Translations under genes and position numbers: made by a program | Origin: Camellia lanceoleosa | Taxonomy: Eukaryota; Streptophyta; Magnoliopsida; Ericales; Theaceae | Direction: 5' to 3' | Length of the DNA: 64,000 nucleotides | NCBI GenBank assembly: GCA_025200525.1 | Contig: CM045758.1 | Span: forward strand, 6,506,580 to 6,570,579 | The notes under the pieces: model-generated | The model's database searches: none | Seen by the model: the letters and a program-made list of their open reading frames with translations, nothing else | Told to the model about the DNA's origin: nothing | Shown: positions 27,331-37,688 of the stretch, piece after piece | Position numbering within the stretch: position 1 is the stretch's first letter | How the letters are laid out: the number at the start of each line of letters is the position of its first letter

Positions 27331-28635
27331 ATGGCTAGCTTAGAAGAGATGGTGCGCCAGCTTCAGGAAAGCATAAAAATAATGCAGCAGGATGCTGTCC
27401 GACAGGCAGAGTTTGCCAAGCAACAGGCCACGATTATGAGTGAACAAGCAGAGTTAATTGTAAGGTTACAGCAGCAAGCCGGAGTCTCTGCTTCGCAACA
27501 AGTTCCTCCCCCACCAGGGGTTCCAAACCTCGGGGAGACGGCCAATGCTCAGAATGATACAGAACTTCCCACAAGACCACCTCCACCCCCGATCCTCCCC
27601 CAAATCCAACCTAAACTATCAAAGACACCCACCAACCTACCAGACTCTCCCTTTGAGTTTGAGACAGATCCCACCGCTCTAAAGTTGAACAAGCTTGAAA
27701 AGCTGTTTAAGAGATCCCAAGGAGCCAAGACCATCCCCGACATTGAAGATGGCTACACTGACGCAACTGTGACGCTGCACGACAAATTTAAAATGCCCCA
27801 TATTGATCGATTTAACGGGTTCGGGGACCCCATAGTGCACTTGAGACTGTTTTCAGATGTCCTAAGGCCGATGGGCCTCAGTAGACTACGGAAGATGTCT
27901 TTGTTCGGCCGGACCTTGTCAGGTGTGGCGGCCATATGGTATGCCAAGCTAGAAGATAATGTCAAAAGAAGCTGGGACGAGATGGCTGAGGCCTTCATTG
28001 CACAGTACTCATACAATACACAAATCGAGATTACAACCCGTGATCTCGAGACAACAAGACAGGAACCTAAAGAGAGTTTCTCAGAATTCGTAACCAGATG
28101 GAGGGCCAAGGCTTCGATGATGACCTTAAGACCTACAGACAAAGATCAAATTCGGATGATTGTGCGCAATCTTCAACCGAAGTTGATGCAAAAGATGATC
28201 GTACTCCCCTTTCCTACTTTTTCTGACCTGCATGAAATGGGGGTGCAGATTGAGGATGCCTTGAAGCAAGGCTTAATTGATAATGACCGGGAGCAACCCC
28301 GAAGGACTTTCAACTGCAACACTAATACGGGCCTGAGCGGCACCACAACTACAAGAGCCTCCGAAGTGAGCATGGTCACCACCAACCCCCCTCCGAGAAC
28401 CACGGCAGCTGCACCATTCTCCGGTGCGTCCGAAAGCAACCCACCAACAGCCAAATATCTACCCAAAAATACCAGAACCTTCGCTCCACTTTATATGCCC
28501 CTGTCCAAAGCTCTGGGGGTTTTAATAAAAAAAAGGGCACTTGAAGCCCCTAGAGCCGCGACCCTTACCAGAAAGACTCCCCGCTACCCACAACCCAGCC
28601 AAGTATTGTGCATTTCACCAACAGCATGGTCATGA
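27331..28635 (+). CDS. gag: Tat element gag (capsid) with damaged C-terminus
   Basis: 434 codons. Residues 1-55 look like a coiled coil (MASLEEMVRQLQESIKIMQQ and a Gln-rich follow-on), then a proline-rich linker (PPPPGVP, PPPPPILPQ). The retrotransposon gag core follows at about residues 155-320 (FNGFGDP, AAIWYAKLE, FIAQYSYN, FSEFVTRWRAKAS). It would form the cytoplasmic particle that holds element RNA. After about 28525, at a run of eight A residues, the reading leaves the expected frame and stops at 28635. The next frame over shows a zinc-knuckle-like KYCAFHQQHGHDT, so a base has been lost or gained there. Confidence 0.85.
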   Translation: MASLEEMVRQLQESIKIMQQDAVRQAEFAKQQATIMSEQAELIVRLQQQAGVSASQQVPPPPGVPNLGETANAQNDTELPTRPPPPPILPQIQPKLSKTPTNLPDSPFEFETDPTALKLNKLEKLFKRSQGAKTIPDIEDGYTDATVTLHDKFKMPHIDRFNGFGDPIVHLRLFSDVLRPMGLSRLRKMSLFGRTLSGVAAIWYAKLEDNVKRSWDEMAEAFIAQYSYNTQIEITTRDLETTRQEPKESFSEFVTRWRAKASMMTLRPTDKDQIRMIVRNLQPKLMQKMIVLPFPTFSDLHEMGVQIEDALKQGLIDNDREQPRRTFNCNTNTGLSGTTTTRASEVSMVTTNPPPRTTAAAPFSGASESNPPTAKYLPKNTRTFAPLYMPLSKALGVLIKKRALEAPRAATLTRKTPRYPQPSQVLCISPTAWS

Positions 28636-29283
28636 CACCGATCCAGGCTTCCGACACGCTATGAGATTCAAGATCTCATCGATAACGGGGTGATCTTGCC
28701 TCCCGAAAAACCCAACGTTACTACAAATCCCCTCCCCGCACATAACCAAGCTCCACCACCCAAAAGAATCAATTTCATCCATACTGGGGTCGTGTCCTAC
28801 GATCCTAGTATCTATATCACACCTTCCCACCTGCCTAAGTCGGAGGTGTTCCTTCCCGATTGCACCGATTTGTGCATGATGGACATCTCTATAACCCAAC
28901 CTAAACCGACGGTAGTGACTGTCAAAGACAAGAGAGAGGAGGTTCCAAAGGCGAAGAGGATTGTTGGGCCAGAGTCTGCGGAATCTGGAAGTTGTGTTGA
29001 GAAAACGTATAGTCCGGGTGACTACATTTCATTGATAGGCCAAGATGCGCCATATGTGGAATTTCCAGCAGGAGGAGAACTGTGTGTAATCCAAGGGGAT
29101 AGTTTGGGACAGGGAACAGATGATTTAACAGCTATGGAAGAGGACCTTGCCAATCTCCGATTTTACAGCGATCAAGATCTAGGGGATATGGCAGTCAACT
29201 GGTATGATTATGAGGAGTCAATAGAGGCTACAGGATGGTTAGACGATCAACCAGATGTGGTAGAAGAATTCCAATTAGGCTAA
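28636..29283 (+). pseudogene. gag-pol spacer region of the Tat element
   Basis: Same frame as gag. From about 28666 it reads EIQDLIDNGVILPPEKPNVT, which normally follows the gag zinc-knuckle region in Tat elements. A proline-rich part and an acidic domain of unknown function follow (YISLIGQDAPYVEF, NWYDYEES) to a TAA at 29281. The frame recovers after about 130 bp of shifted reading, so two compensating indels flank the knuckle. Confidence 0.7.
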
Positions 29284-29950
29284 AGATGGGCGTAAAATGT
29301 CAAGAATAAATTTAAAGGTCGAAGAATAGAGTGCATCGCCGGAGAGCGCCGGTGTCAAGAATTTTGCTCGAGATTGGAGCATTTCGAATACGGGAATAAC
29401 TGAACAGTCAGTTACAATAACATACCTAGAACAGGAAAAATTCGAAGACTCCGAGAGAATCAGGAAGGCAAAGGCCCATATAGGGACTGAAACTGCTATG
29501 TGCACAAAAACTGAGAATGCCGCGAGCATCTGGATGGAAGGTGCTGCGAGTACAAGAACAGCCATACCAGAGCTGGACAGATGTTTGTCAACTGCTGATG
29601 GAATGTGGTGGAAAGATGAGGACCTGTGTCTTGCCCACACAGATGAAGATTGGGGGAACAACCAACCCGATAACACCTGGTACCTTGGAGAGGTCGACCA
29701 TATGACGCGGAGTGGGCGGTATTTCAAACCTCCACACCTAGATCAACCAGAGGCCTCGGGAAAGGATAGAGAGGTTGAGAAGCAAAAGGAAAAGCAACTT
29801 GAAGATGAGGCTGTACTCAAACAGCTTAAAAAGATACAAGCAGACATCTCCATATGGGGACTGCTCATGGCATCACGGGTGCATAGAGAGGCTGTCTTAT
29901 AAGCCATGGACAAAGCAAAGCTTTCAGTAGAAACCACGCCAGAGTAGCTG
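29284..29950 (+). pseudogene. linker before protease, Tat element
   Basis: From 29498 the frame encodes a stretch with HMTRSGRYFKPP and a coiled-coil-like Lys/Glu segment ending in SIWGLLMASRVHREAVL, a conserved piece just upstream of Tat proteases. A TAA at 29900-29902 and a TAG about 14 codons later interrupt what would be one frame into the protease. 29284-29497 reads with stops in all frames I checked. Confidence 0.65.
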
Positions 29951-30331
29951 GTGGGATTGGTCTTTCCGGGAGGAGCTACCCCGACACTGACTTTTTTCGA
30001 CAAGGAATTGCCATCCGAGGGGGCAGAGCATAACAAACCCCTCTACATTTCTGTGGAATGTAAGAATAAATGGATATCGGTGGTCCTCGTCGATACCGGA
30101 TCCGCCATCAACGTCTGCCCGACAAGGACGGCGTTTGCAATTGGCTTGAAAGTCGTTGATTTTGTACCAACAGCCCAAGTCATCCAGGCGTATGACAATA
30201 CAAGTAGGGAAGTAATGGGAACAGTTAAAGTTCAGACTAAAGTTGGGCCGGGACAGCATGAGATAGATTTCCATGTCTTGGAAGTGCCTGCAACTTTCAA
30301 CTTGCTTTTAGGGCTACTGGTCGCATCGTAA
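29951..30331 (+). CDS. retropepsin-like aspartic protease of the Tat element
   Basis: Contains the catalytic motif VLVDTGSAINV (around 30091-30123) with flanking beta-strand residues, and ends in FNLLLGL, where GRPWIH-type sequence normally follows, so it is cut by a frame change near 30320. The enzyme would mature the Gag-Pol polyprotein inside the particle. The start shown is the first Met after the upstream TAG; the true protein would be part of the polyprotein. Confidence 0.8.
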   Translation: MGLVFPGGATPTLTFFDKELPSEGAEHNKPLYISVECKNKWISVVLVDTGSAINVCPTRTAFAIGLKVVDFVPTAQVIQAYDNTSREVMGTVKVQTKVGPGQHEIDFHVLEVPATFNLLLGLLVAS

Positions 30332-31306
30332 AAGCGGTCATCCACTTTGCATCAAATGGTGAAATACCCTATGGGAAGGAGTAGCCATCGCTGAATTCAT
30401 CAATCCATCCGCCATCGGAAGTATCTACGCCTGTTCTAGAAATCGAGCATAGCATGGAGGATGTGTTCATATCGGGTTTTACCCTGGTTGAGGCTCAGGT
30501 TGTACAGAACATCATGGCTGCTAATGAAGGGATCTATGTCAGTGCCCAAGCAGTGTATCTCATGAACAAGCTCCAACATATCCCCGGGATAGGATTAGGA
30601 AAGAGCGGCCGCAAGGGCGTTGCAGCATTGGCCGAAGTGCCACACAACCCCCATACCTTTGGCTTGGGTTATCTGCCCACCAAGGAGGATTGGGCAAGGA
30701 AAGGAAAGGAGATGGCTGGGAGAGCCAGAGCAAAACAAATGGGGAATGGACACTTTGTCCGGGAGGGGGAAGACTTTCCATTTTGTGGTTTTCCGGAGCC
30801 GTGGTTGAACGCGGAGAGGAAACGTGTACTAGGGTTCGAGATTTTCTTTGACCTACAGTTACCTGGAGATGATGTTGCTGAAGAGCAGACAGACCCAACA
30901 ATTGAGGTTGAACAGAACAGGAAAGTGGAGTCTGAGGTCGCCGAACTTGAAATGGGGGTAGCACTGGCATGTCTACTTTCAGATCCTTCGATCGACCAGT
31001 TGTGCTTGGGAGATAACTCCTCGGTGTCCATGACTGGGAATGAAATGGCTGCGGGCCTACCATCAACCATTTTAGATGCATCCATCGCACCCTCCCTTAC
31101 CTAGCAAAGACGAAGAGAGGATTTCACGAGCAAAGACCGGTCGTAGTGAGCCTAATCGATTCCTCCGAATCTGTTGAGTCGAATCAGTTCCACTCGACCG
31201 AGTCCGAGTCCAAGATTCTCGGGGTGATAACCCGGATGCCACGGTCCTATCCAGGTCGTCTTTTTCTTTCTCTTTTGAGTCTGTTGTAACAGAAGAATCG
31301 GACGGT
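30332..31306 (+). pseudogene. G-patch-like region between protease and RT, Tat element
   Basis: The frame 30454-31104 begins MEDVFISGFTLVEAQVVQ and has a glycine-rich G-patch-like segment (HIPGIGLGKSGRKGVAAL, then FGLGYLP) at about residues 45-75. An acidic tail follows. The position and G-patch-like sequence match Tat pol polyproteins. The G-patch is an RNA-binding-type motif; its role in the element is not known to me. It lies in a different frame from both neighbours. Confidence 0.7.
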
Positions 31307-32590
31307 TTGGAAGTACATAATGAGAATGATATGAATGTGGTTTCCGAGTACTTTTTTGTGCCTTTGATTTATTGCTTAAATCAGGACTTTCAAAATTTCA
31401 ATGAAAACGATGAGGACGAAATTCCTCCGGTTTTACAACGTTTAATTGAACAAGAGCAGGAAAGGTTTGTCAAACCTTTAGTTGATGAAATCATTAATGT
31501 GAATGTTGGTACTGAGAAGGACCCGCGGCTGGTCCAGATCGGGTCCACGTTGTCTTTAGAGGAGCGCGAGTGCTTAGTCGCTTTATTAAAAGATTTCAAA
31601 GATGTTTTCGCGTGGTCCTACGAAGACATGCCTGGAATCGATCCTGAGATTGTACAGCACCAGATCCCTCTCGATCCCGAGGCCCGACCTGTCAAACAGA
31701 AACTCAGGAGGATCCGCCCTGATTGGGCCATTAAGATCAAGGAAGAGGTCACCAAGCAAATTGACGCAGGCTTCCTGCTGGTATCTGAATACCCGACTTG
31801 GTTAGCCAACATTGTTCCAGTACCGAAGAAGGATGGCAGAATTCGGGTATGTGTAGACTTCAGGGATTTGAACAGAGCCAGTCCAAATGATGACTTTCCC
31901 TTGCCACACATTGATGAGTTGGTGGATTTCACGGCGAGGCATGCTTTGCTTTCGTTTATGGATGGCTTCTCAGGCTATAATCAGATAGTAATGGCACCAG
32001 AAGACCGGGAGAAGACTACATTCACCACCCCGTGGGGTACATACTGCTACAAAGTAATGCCATTTGGGTTGAAGAATACCGGGGCTACTTATCAACGGGC
32101 AGTGACTATAATATTGCATGATATGATCCATAAAGAGGTTGAGGTGTATGTGGACGACATGATTGTCAAATCCAAAGAAAGAGAAGGTCACTACACTGCC
32201 TTGCAAAAGTTTTTCCAAAGGATTAGAGAATTTCGGCTACGGTTGAATCCTCAGAAGTGTACATTTGGTGTTACAGCAGGAAAAATGCTAGGGTTTCTGA
32301 TTACGCAGAGGGGCATCGAAGTCGACCCTTCCAAAATCAAGGCCATCTTAGAAATGCCACCACCGATGACTGAAAAAGAGGTGCGAGGCTTTCTGGGTAA
32401 AGTGCAATTCATAAGACGGTTTATTTCAAAATTAACCTTAACTTGTGAACCACTTTTTGGTCTCCTGAAGAAAGGAAAGAAATTCCAGTGGGACGGCCGA
32501 TACCAAATAGCTTTCGAACAGATCAAAGAATATTTACAGAACCCACCTGTGTTGTCACTGCCAGAGCCGGGGAAACCGTTGATATTGTAA
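31307..32590 (+). CDS. pol: reverse transcriptase of the Tat element
   Basis: 427 codons. After a short spacer come AWSYEDMPGIDP, KEEVTKQIDAGFL, VPVPKKDGRIRVCVDFRDLN (fingers), SFMDGFSGYNQI (first catalytic Asp), MPFGLKNTGATYQR and the active site YVDD at residues 281-284 (32147-32158). The thumb and connection follow (RGFLGKVQFIRRFI). It would copy element RNA to DNA in the particle. A TAA at 32588-32590 ends the frame at the start of the first RNase H; the next domain continues one frame over, so a base is missing here. The Met at 31307 is only the first in the open stretch. Confidence 0.9.
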   Translation: MEVHNENDMNVVSEYFFVPLIYCLNQDFQNFNENDEDEIPPVLQRLIEQEQERFVKPLVDEIINVNVGTEKDPRLVQIGSTLSLEERECLVALLKDFKDVFAWSYEDMPGIDPEIVQHQIPLDPEARPVKQKLRRIRPDWAIKIKEEVTKQIDAGFLLVSEYPTWLANIVPVPKKDGRIRVCVDFRDLNRASPNDDFPLPHIDELVDFTARHALLSFMDGFSGYNQIVMAPEDREKTTFTTPWGTYCYKVMPFGLKNTGATYQRAVTIILHDMIHKEVEVYVDDMIVKSKEREGHYTALQKFFQRIREFRLRLNPQKCTFGVTAGKMLGFLITQRGIEVDPSKIKAILEMPPPMTEKEVRGFLGKVQFIRRFISKLTLTCEPLFGLLKKGKKFQWDGRYQIAFEQIKEYLQNPPVLSLPEPGKPLIL

Positions 32591-33744
32591 TTGCCGTAAT
32601 CGAGACTACAATGGGTCAGATGCTCGCACAAGAATCGAGGATAAGCCGGAGAGAGCCATCTACTATCCGAGCAAGAAGATCTTTGGATTATGAGACCCGC
32701 TACACTCCGCTGGAGAAAGCTTGCTTAGCTTTGGTATGGGCTACCAGGAAGCTGCGGCACTACCTGTTAGCTCACTCCGTAATGCTGGTTTCACGACTCG
32801 ATCCTATCAAATATCTTTTCGAGAAACCAGCACTTACGGGTAGGCTAACTCGTTGGCTGCTGTTGCTTTCCGAATTTGATCTAAAGTATGTGACGCGCAA
32901 GTCCGTGAAAGGGAGAGCAGTAACGGAGTTCCTTGCCGACCACCCGGTTGATGGGGATGAAGCAGTTGAGTATCTATTCCCAGAGGAAGCCATTTTGTAT
33001 GTCAAAGACGAAACTTGGACAATGTACTTTGACGAAGCGTCAAACCAGTATAGGTATGGGATAGGAGTGTTGCTGATAGCGCCCGACAATTCCCGTATCC
33101 CTTTAGCATTCAAGCTCCAGTTCAAAGTCTCAAACAACGAAGCGGAATATGAGGCATGTATTGCCGGCTTAGAAGCGGCTCTAGAACTAGAGGCAAAACG
33201 ATTAGACGTTATCGGGGACTCCAACCTTGTTGTATCTCAAGCAAAAGGAGATTGGAAGGTCAAGGAAGAGAAAATGATAATTTACCACCAGACCTTGGAT
33301 TTGTTAATTCCTCGGTTTGAAAAACTGAACTTCACCTATCTAGTAAGGGAGAACAACAGGTTTGCAGATTCACTAGCAACTCTATCTTCCATGATAGACA
33401 TCCCGTCCGGAGTCCGGATGCGCCCGATCATCATCGACCAGAAGTTTGTGCCAGCATATGAGTCGATTTCTGCCATAGATGAAGCTCAGGATGAGAACCT
33501 CTGGTATTATGACATATGGAACTTCTTGGAGAAGGAGACGTATCCACCAAGGGCAAATGCCAAAGATAAAAGGGCAATCAGGAGAATGGCTGTTCAGTTC
33601 ATCATCTGCGGGGGTAAACTGTACAAGAGAGGTCATTTGGGAATGCACAAGCTGTGTGTAGAAGCTGAGGAGTCGAAGCGCCTGATGGAGGCCATCCATA
33701 GAGGAGAATGTGGTGCACATATGAATGGGGTAATGCTGGCGTGA
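32591..33744 (+). pseudogene. degenerate RNase H plus archaeal-type RNase H of the Tat element
   Basis: The first part (to about 32960) is the retroviral-type RNase H: MGQMLAQE, then about 60 bp in a shifted frame, then LDYETRYTPLEKACLALVWA and a tail DHPVDG. From about 33019 comes a second RNase H with all four expected acidic residues: Asp in MYFDEAS, Glu in NNEAEYEACIAGLE, Asp in VIGDSNLVVSQ and Asp in NNRFADSLATL. This archaeal-type second RNase H is the hallmark of Tat elements. The frame stops at TGA 33742-33744, and the integrase continues in the same frame directly after, so this stop is a single-codon break. Confidence 0.85.
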
Positions 33745-34746
33745 AAGATCCTCAGACAAGGTTATTATTGGTCCACCATGGAAAAGGATTGTATTGGCTT
33801 TGTTCGACGATGCCATAAATGCCAGATCCATGCAAACCGCATGAACATCCCGCCATCAAAGCTATACAACATGACTTCGCCATGGCCATTCTCAATATGG
33901 GGAATCGACGTGATTGGGACTGTTACTCCAAAGGGGTCAAATGGGCATGAGTTCATCCTCGTCGCGATAGATTATTTTACAAAATGGGTTGAGGCCCAAT
34001 CTTATGCGGTGTTGAAGGCTTCACATGTCGCGAAGTTTATCAGGAATAACATTATCTGCCGCTATGGGGTCCCGAACGAGATTATTTCAGATAATGGTTC
34101 CCACTTCAAGAAAGAGGTGATTGATTTGTTGGAGAAGTACAATGTGGCTTTCCATAAGTCTTCCACATACCGGCCGCAGACCAACGGAGCAGTTGAGGCC
34201 GCCAACAAAAACATTAAACGTATATTGCAAAAGATGGTGGAAACCTACCGGGATTGGCCAGATAAGTTGTCGTTCGCTCTGTGGGGCTACCGGACTTCGA
34301 TTAGAACTTCTACTGGGGCTACCCCGTATTCATTAGTCTATGGGATGGAGGCCGTCCTACCAATCGAGATCGAGGTTCCGTCGTTACGAGTATTGGCTGA
34401 GTGCCAAATAGCCGAAGCAGACTGGCAACAAAGCAAGTTCGAGGAACTCATGCTTTTCAATGAGAGAAGATTGAAAGCACTGTATCATGTTCAAGGTTAT
34501 CAACGCAGAATCGCCCGGGCTTTCAACAAGAAGGTTAAGTCCAGGAATCTAAAAGAAGGAGATTTGGTGCTCAAAGACAACCGAGCTCCCATCCATGACC
34601 CAAGGGGCAAGTTCAGACACAATTGGACTGGTCCCTACATCATCAAAGCTATCTGGTCGGGGGGAGCTGTGATTCTAATGGACCTAGATGGCCTAGAGTT
34701 CTCACAACCGATCAACATGGACAAGTTGAAGAAATATTACCCGTGA
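33745..34746 (+). CDS. integrase of the Tat element
   Basis: The zinc-binding H-H pair (IHRGECGAHM) lies just before the upstream TGA and the C-C pair (RRCHKCQ) after it. The catalytic core has Asp in WGIDVIG, Asp in ISDNGSHF and Glu in NGAVEAANK. A C-terminal GPY-type motif (HNWTGPYII) and the end NMDKLKKYYP follow, with no chromodomain, as expected for Tat rather than chromoviruses. First Met after the stop is 33778. It would insert element cDNA and make 5-bp target duplications, as seen at both ends of this copy. Confidence 0.9.
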   Translation, partial: KILRQGYYWSTMEKDCIGFVRRCHKCQIHANRMNIPPSKLYNMTSPWPFSIWGIDVIGTVTPKGSNGHEFILVAIDYFTKWVEAQSYAVLKASHVAKFIRNNIICRYGVPNEIISDNGSHFKKEVIDLLEKYNVAFHKSSTYRPQTNGAVEAANKNIKRILQKMVETYRDWPDKLSFALWGYRTSIRTSTGATPYSLVYGMEAVLPIEIEVPSLRVLAECQIAEADWQQSKFEELMLFNERRLKALYHVQGYQRRIARAFNKKVKSRNLKEGDLVLKDNRAPIHDPRGKFRHNWTGPYIIKAIWSGGAVILMDLDGLEFSQPINMDKLKKYYP

Positions 34747-35389
34747 GATGCTCGCTAGGCCAAAAACCCGAAAGGGCGACCTAGGCAAAAATTAGAGCAC
34801 AAAAAATTAGAAAATAGAAAAACTGAGCTCGCAAGGTTGAAAACCCGCAAAGGGCGGCCTTGGCAAAAGTTAAAGCGTAAAAGGAGAATGAAAATACTCG
34901 AGTGAACCTTAGCCGAACTACGTAAGGCTTGATTCCCATCTTTGGGATACGTAGGCAGCTTCATCCTGAAGTTCAGCCACAAACTCTTCCCCAATCAACT
35001 TTGTCCATTTGATCATTTTAGTCATCTTTGTCCATCAGCATTCATCGTGGTCTCCGGTGCAGTGCTTTTCAGACTAGGGGCAACTTTCCAGTTGCTGGGA
35101 TTCGGGATTGTGCGTCTCAGTGACAAATTTCAGGCATTTTCAGTTTTGATCCATATCGAAAATGATTTTGAAAAGTTTTAATAAAAGTTGACTTTTTTCA
35201 AATTAATCTTTTTACAACTAAGACCATTTTTGGACCAAAGCGGAAAATTTTCAGTACCACACTCTTCAATTTCATTGATTTCAATACAAAGTTCTCCTGC
35301 TCTTGCATACAATTGAAGTTGTTTTTTATTACATTCATAAGTAAAACTTGAAAGTTCTAATAAAGCAATAAACCCGGGGCATAATCAAG
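34747..35389 (+). other. post-integrase untranslated region, Tat element
   Basis: Two diverged direct copies begin 'gctcgc.agg' at 34750 and 34827 (77 bp apart), each with 'aaaacccg.aaagggcg.cc'. A small inverted repeat, 'ctacgta' at 34918 and 'tacgtag' at about 34948, lies downstream. No coding sequence. The sense pol and the antisense ORF converge here. Confidence 0.6.
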
Positions 35390-36760
35390 TCAGGTGCTCC
35401 TGCGCCCCCTCCCAGAGCTGGTCGAAGTCTCTGATACCAATCTAGGCCCATTCTGCGCCTCTTCATTGAGCCAATCCCAACACTCATCAGACAAAGCGCA
35501 ATTGAAAATGGGAGCGGGGGCCAGGAGCTCTCTAGTTCTCCATGTTGTAGCATATCGAGCAAGCTGTGCGCCCCGGATCGGGAATGTGGCTGGGTACTCT
35601 ATCTCTTCTGGTGGACAAGTCTGGTCATGACCAAATTGACGACGGATCCGGAACGGAAAATAGAAGACACAGTGAGTCAAGCCAATCAGCTGAATCCCAG
35701 GTTGGCGAGTCATACTATAGCTCATTGCCGGTAGATTGAGCCAAGGACACCGCCAAGCAATGCAATCTGCGGACAAGCTGCACATCCAGTCAAACCACCA
35801 ACCCTCATCAAGGGCATCAACTAGGCGTTGCCGAAAGAAGTAACCGCGGGCTGAGTAAGCTGGGCAAGAGTCCACAACCTGAAGTTTATCCATTAACCAT
35901 ACTTGGGGAGGGATGAAAAATGAGAGAATAAAGAATAGAGAGATGTACGATGAGAGGAAAAGTGAGAAAAGGGTTTTGTGAGAAAAATCGAGCTTGAGAG
36001 ACGAGTGATGTGAGCAAATATATATGTGAGATTGGGTGGGAAACATTACCTGTAGTAACAGTGGACTCCCTGCTAATCTAGTCGTCTCTCGACGATAAAA
36101 GGCGTCTAAACCCAGCAACGTCTCAGCCAGAATCATGGCAATGCAACTCTTGCCCTCCTTCAAGCCTTGGGCAACCTCAATCAACCGGATGCTAGATCCT
36201 CCAGAACCTGAGGCAAATAAGAAATGAGATAGCATACACAAACAAAGTGCGTGTTGCCGAAAACCTTGCCAATAACGGTCACCAGTCTCAGAAAAACGGC
36301 AAACCAAACTCAGAATATCCAGCATTCCGTCACAAATCAGAGAACGAGCATCGGGTATTGAGAGCCCACACATTTGCCCTAAGGCTTGGGCATGGCCAAA
36401 ATGAACTTGGGGCAGAATCTCTTTATTGCGCTCAGATTCCATTAGAGCTTGGAAATCTTCGAAGGTAGGACACACCTCTTGCCCGCTAAAGCTGAAGACG
36501 TGTGTCACCGGATTCCAAAACCTCGCCGCGGCATGGAGAAATGGAAAATGTAATGGGGTGCGACCCAGAGTGAATAGTGCGTTTATGCCGAAGGCCCGGA
36601 AATTCAGCTTTTCCGAGCCATCCAAGCTGTTAATCCAAGTTGTAAGACTTTGGGCAAGAAGCACTTCCATTTGGAGCAAATCAGTGTTAAAATGAAGAAA
36701 ACCATGAAGCTGAGATCCTTTTGTAGGAGATAAGGTTGAGTGGAGGACAGATGTCAGCAT
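35390..36760 (-). CDS. antisense ORF with plant-mobile-domain-like protein, Tat element
   Basis: 456 codons on the strand opposite to gag-pol, between integrase and the 3' LTR. Residues 81-104 (FWNPVTHVFSF then EVCPTFEDFQ) resemble the transposon-associated plant mobile or DUF7745-type domain. A C-terminal part (ARGYFFRQRLVDALDEGWWF, WPLN-like PWLNLP) is Trp-rich. Residues about 235-300 are hydrophobic, T/C-rich in DNA and flanked by CAG-GTAATG and CCCCAAG, as if an intron were retained, but simple excision would change the frame. Antisense ORFs here are known from Retand-type Tat elements; their function is unknown. It is intact while gag-pol is broken. The phased GC array at 36784-36892 lies just upstream of its start codon. 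Confidence 0.75.
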   Translation of the reverse strand: MLTSVLHSTLSPTKGSQLHGFLHFNTDLLQMEVLLAQSLTTWINSLDGSEKLNFRAFGINALFTLGRTPLHFPFLHAAARFWNPVTHVFSFSGQEVCPTFEDFQALMESERNKEILPQVHFGHAQALGQMCGLSIPDARSLICDGMLDILSLVCRFSETGDRYWQGFRQHALCLCMLSHFLFASGSGGSSIRLIEVAQGLKEGKSCIAMILAETLLGLDAFYRRETTRLAGSPLLLQVMFPTQSHIYICSHHSSLKLDFSHKTLFSLFLSSYISLFFILSFFIPPQVWLMDKLQVVDSCPAYSARGYFFRQRLVDALDEGWWFDWMCSLSADCIAWRCPWLNLPAMSYSMTRQPGIQLIGLTHCVFYFPFRIRRQFGHDQTCPPEEIEYPATFPIRGAQLARYATTWRTRELLAPAPIFNCALSDECWDWLNEEAQNGPRLVSETSTSSGRGRRST

Positions 36761-36783
36761 TCTGCTGGTACTGACAATTTATG

Positions 36784-36892
36784 GCCGACCGGCCAATAAT
36801 AGTGCCGACCGGCCATCAGTTTTGGCCGGTGAATCAATTTCCCGGCCGATGGCCATTCCTCACGGCCGGTGGCCTTTCTGTTGGGCCGGTGG
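36784..36892. promoter_or_regulatory. 20-bp-phased GC-motif array upstream of the antisense ORF
   Basis: GCCGAC, GCCGAC, GCCGGT, GCCGAT, GCCGGT and GCCGGT begin at 36784, 36804, 36825, 36845, 36865 and 36885 (steps 20, 21, 20, 20, 20). The two leading copies extend to the palindrome GGCCGACCGGCC-like form. It ends about 20 bp from the antisense start codon, where a promoter or leader would lie. Activity is inferred. Confidence 0.75.
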
Positions 36893-37688
36893 TCTTCCTC
36901 CCTTGTTCCCTAACCTTTTCATGCTAAGGATTAGGGGATCCTACCATCTTCAATACTCTCCAGTGATTGTTTTTTTATCGAGGCACGTCTATTTGCTTAT
37001 CGAGTTGTATTTCACTCTCTTCAAGTCGTTGATTTGTTTATCGAGTTGCACTCACACCTGGTTGGTCATAACGAGTCCCTCTGTTTTGCTTATCGAGTTG
37101 TAAGTCGGTTCGCTACTTGATTATTACAATGCGAATGCTCTATTTTCAAAATGAATTTCATTCACATTGATATGTGATACCTTGCGATGCGATGCGTAGA
37201 ACGTGCAAATGTAACATATTTTGAATCAAATAGCAATTTCATTTCCGTCATGTGTTTTGCAAAGAAATACGCAGTTTTGAAAAACAATGATAAACAAACC
37301 TGCTTGAGGCAGTGCAATGTGCTTAAACTACCAGTAAAAAAGGGAAGGTAAAGCAGAAGGAAAGTAGGGCAGCAGAGTGTCGAGATTGCTATTGATACCC
37401 CCCCATCCTTTTTCTTAAAGATTGATGCACCACCTGTGCCCTTGTTCAAGGTCAACTATATGATTTGACGTCTTCATTATTCAAGATGCCGCGGAGAAGC
37501 GCACTTTTAAAGACATTAGTAGGCTTTTGAGTTGACCTCAGGCCGTACCCTTTTGAGCGATGCTCCGTATGTGCGAAGAACATCCCTTCCCGAATCCTTT
37601 GGCATCTTGTGAGCTCCACAACATGCTTCAATTGTATTGTGTTGCAGTGTTTTGCATTACACGCCTCAGATTTTTATACACGTTACTT
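36893..37688. other. non-coding spacer in the Tat element
   Basis: No gene seen. Contains several copies of 'cttatcgagttg' (about 36999, 37038 and 37090) in an AT-rich background. Confidence 0.5.

Noticed and set aside
29498..31090. Minus-strand frames of 97-176 codons opposite protease and G-patch regions
   Set aside because: They are shadows of the sense pol frames and lack any motif.
35895..36050. A GT-AG intron in the antisense ORF
   Set aside because: Edges look splice-like, but the only donor and acceptor pair would put the downstream part out of frame, so I left the ORF unspliced.
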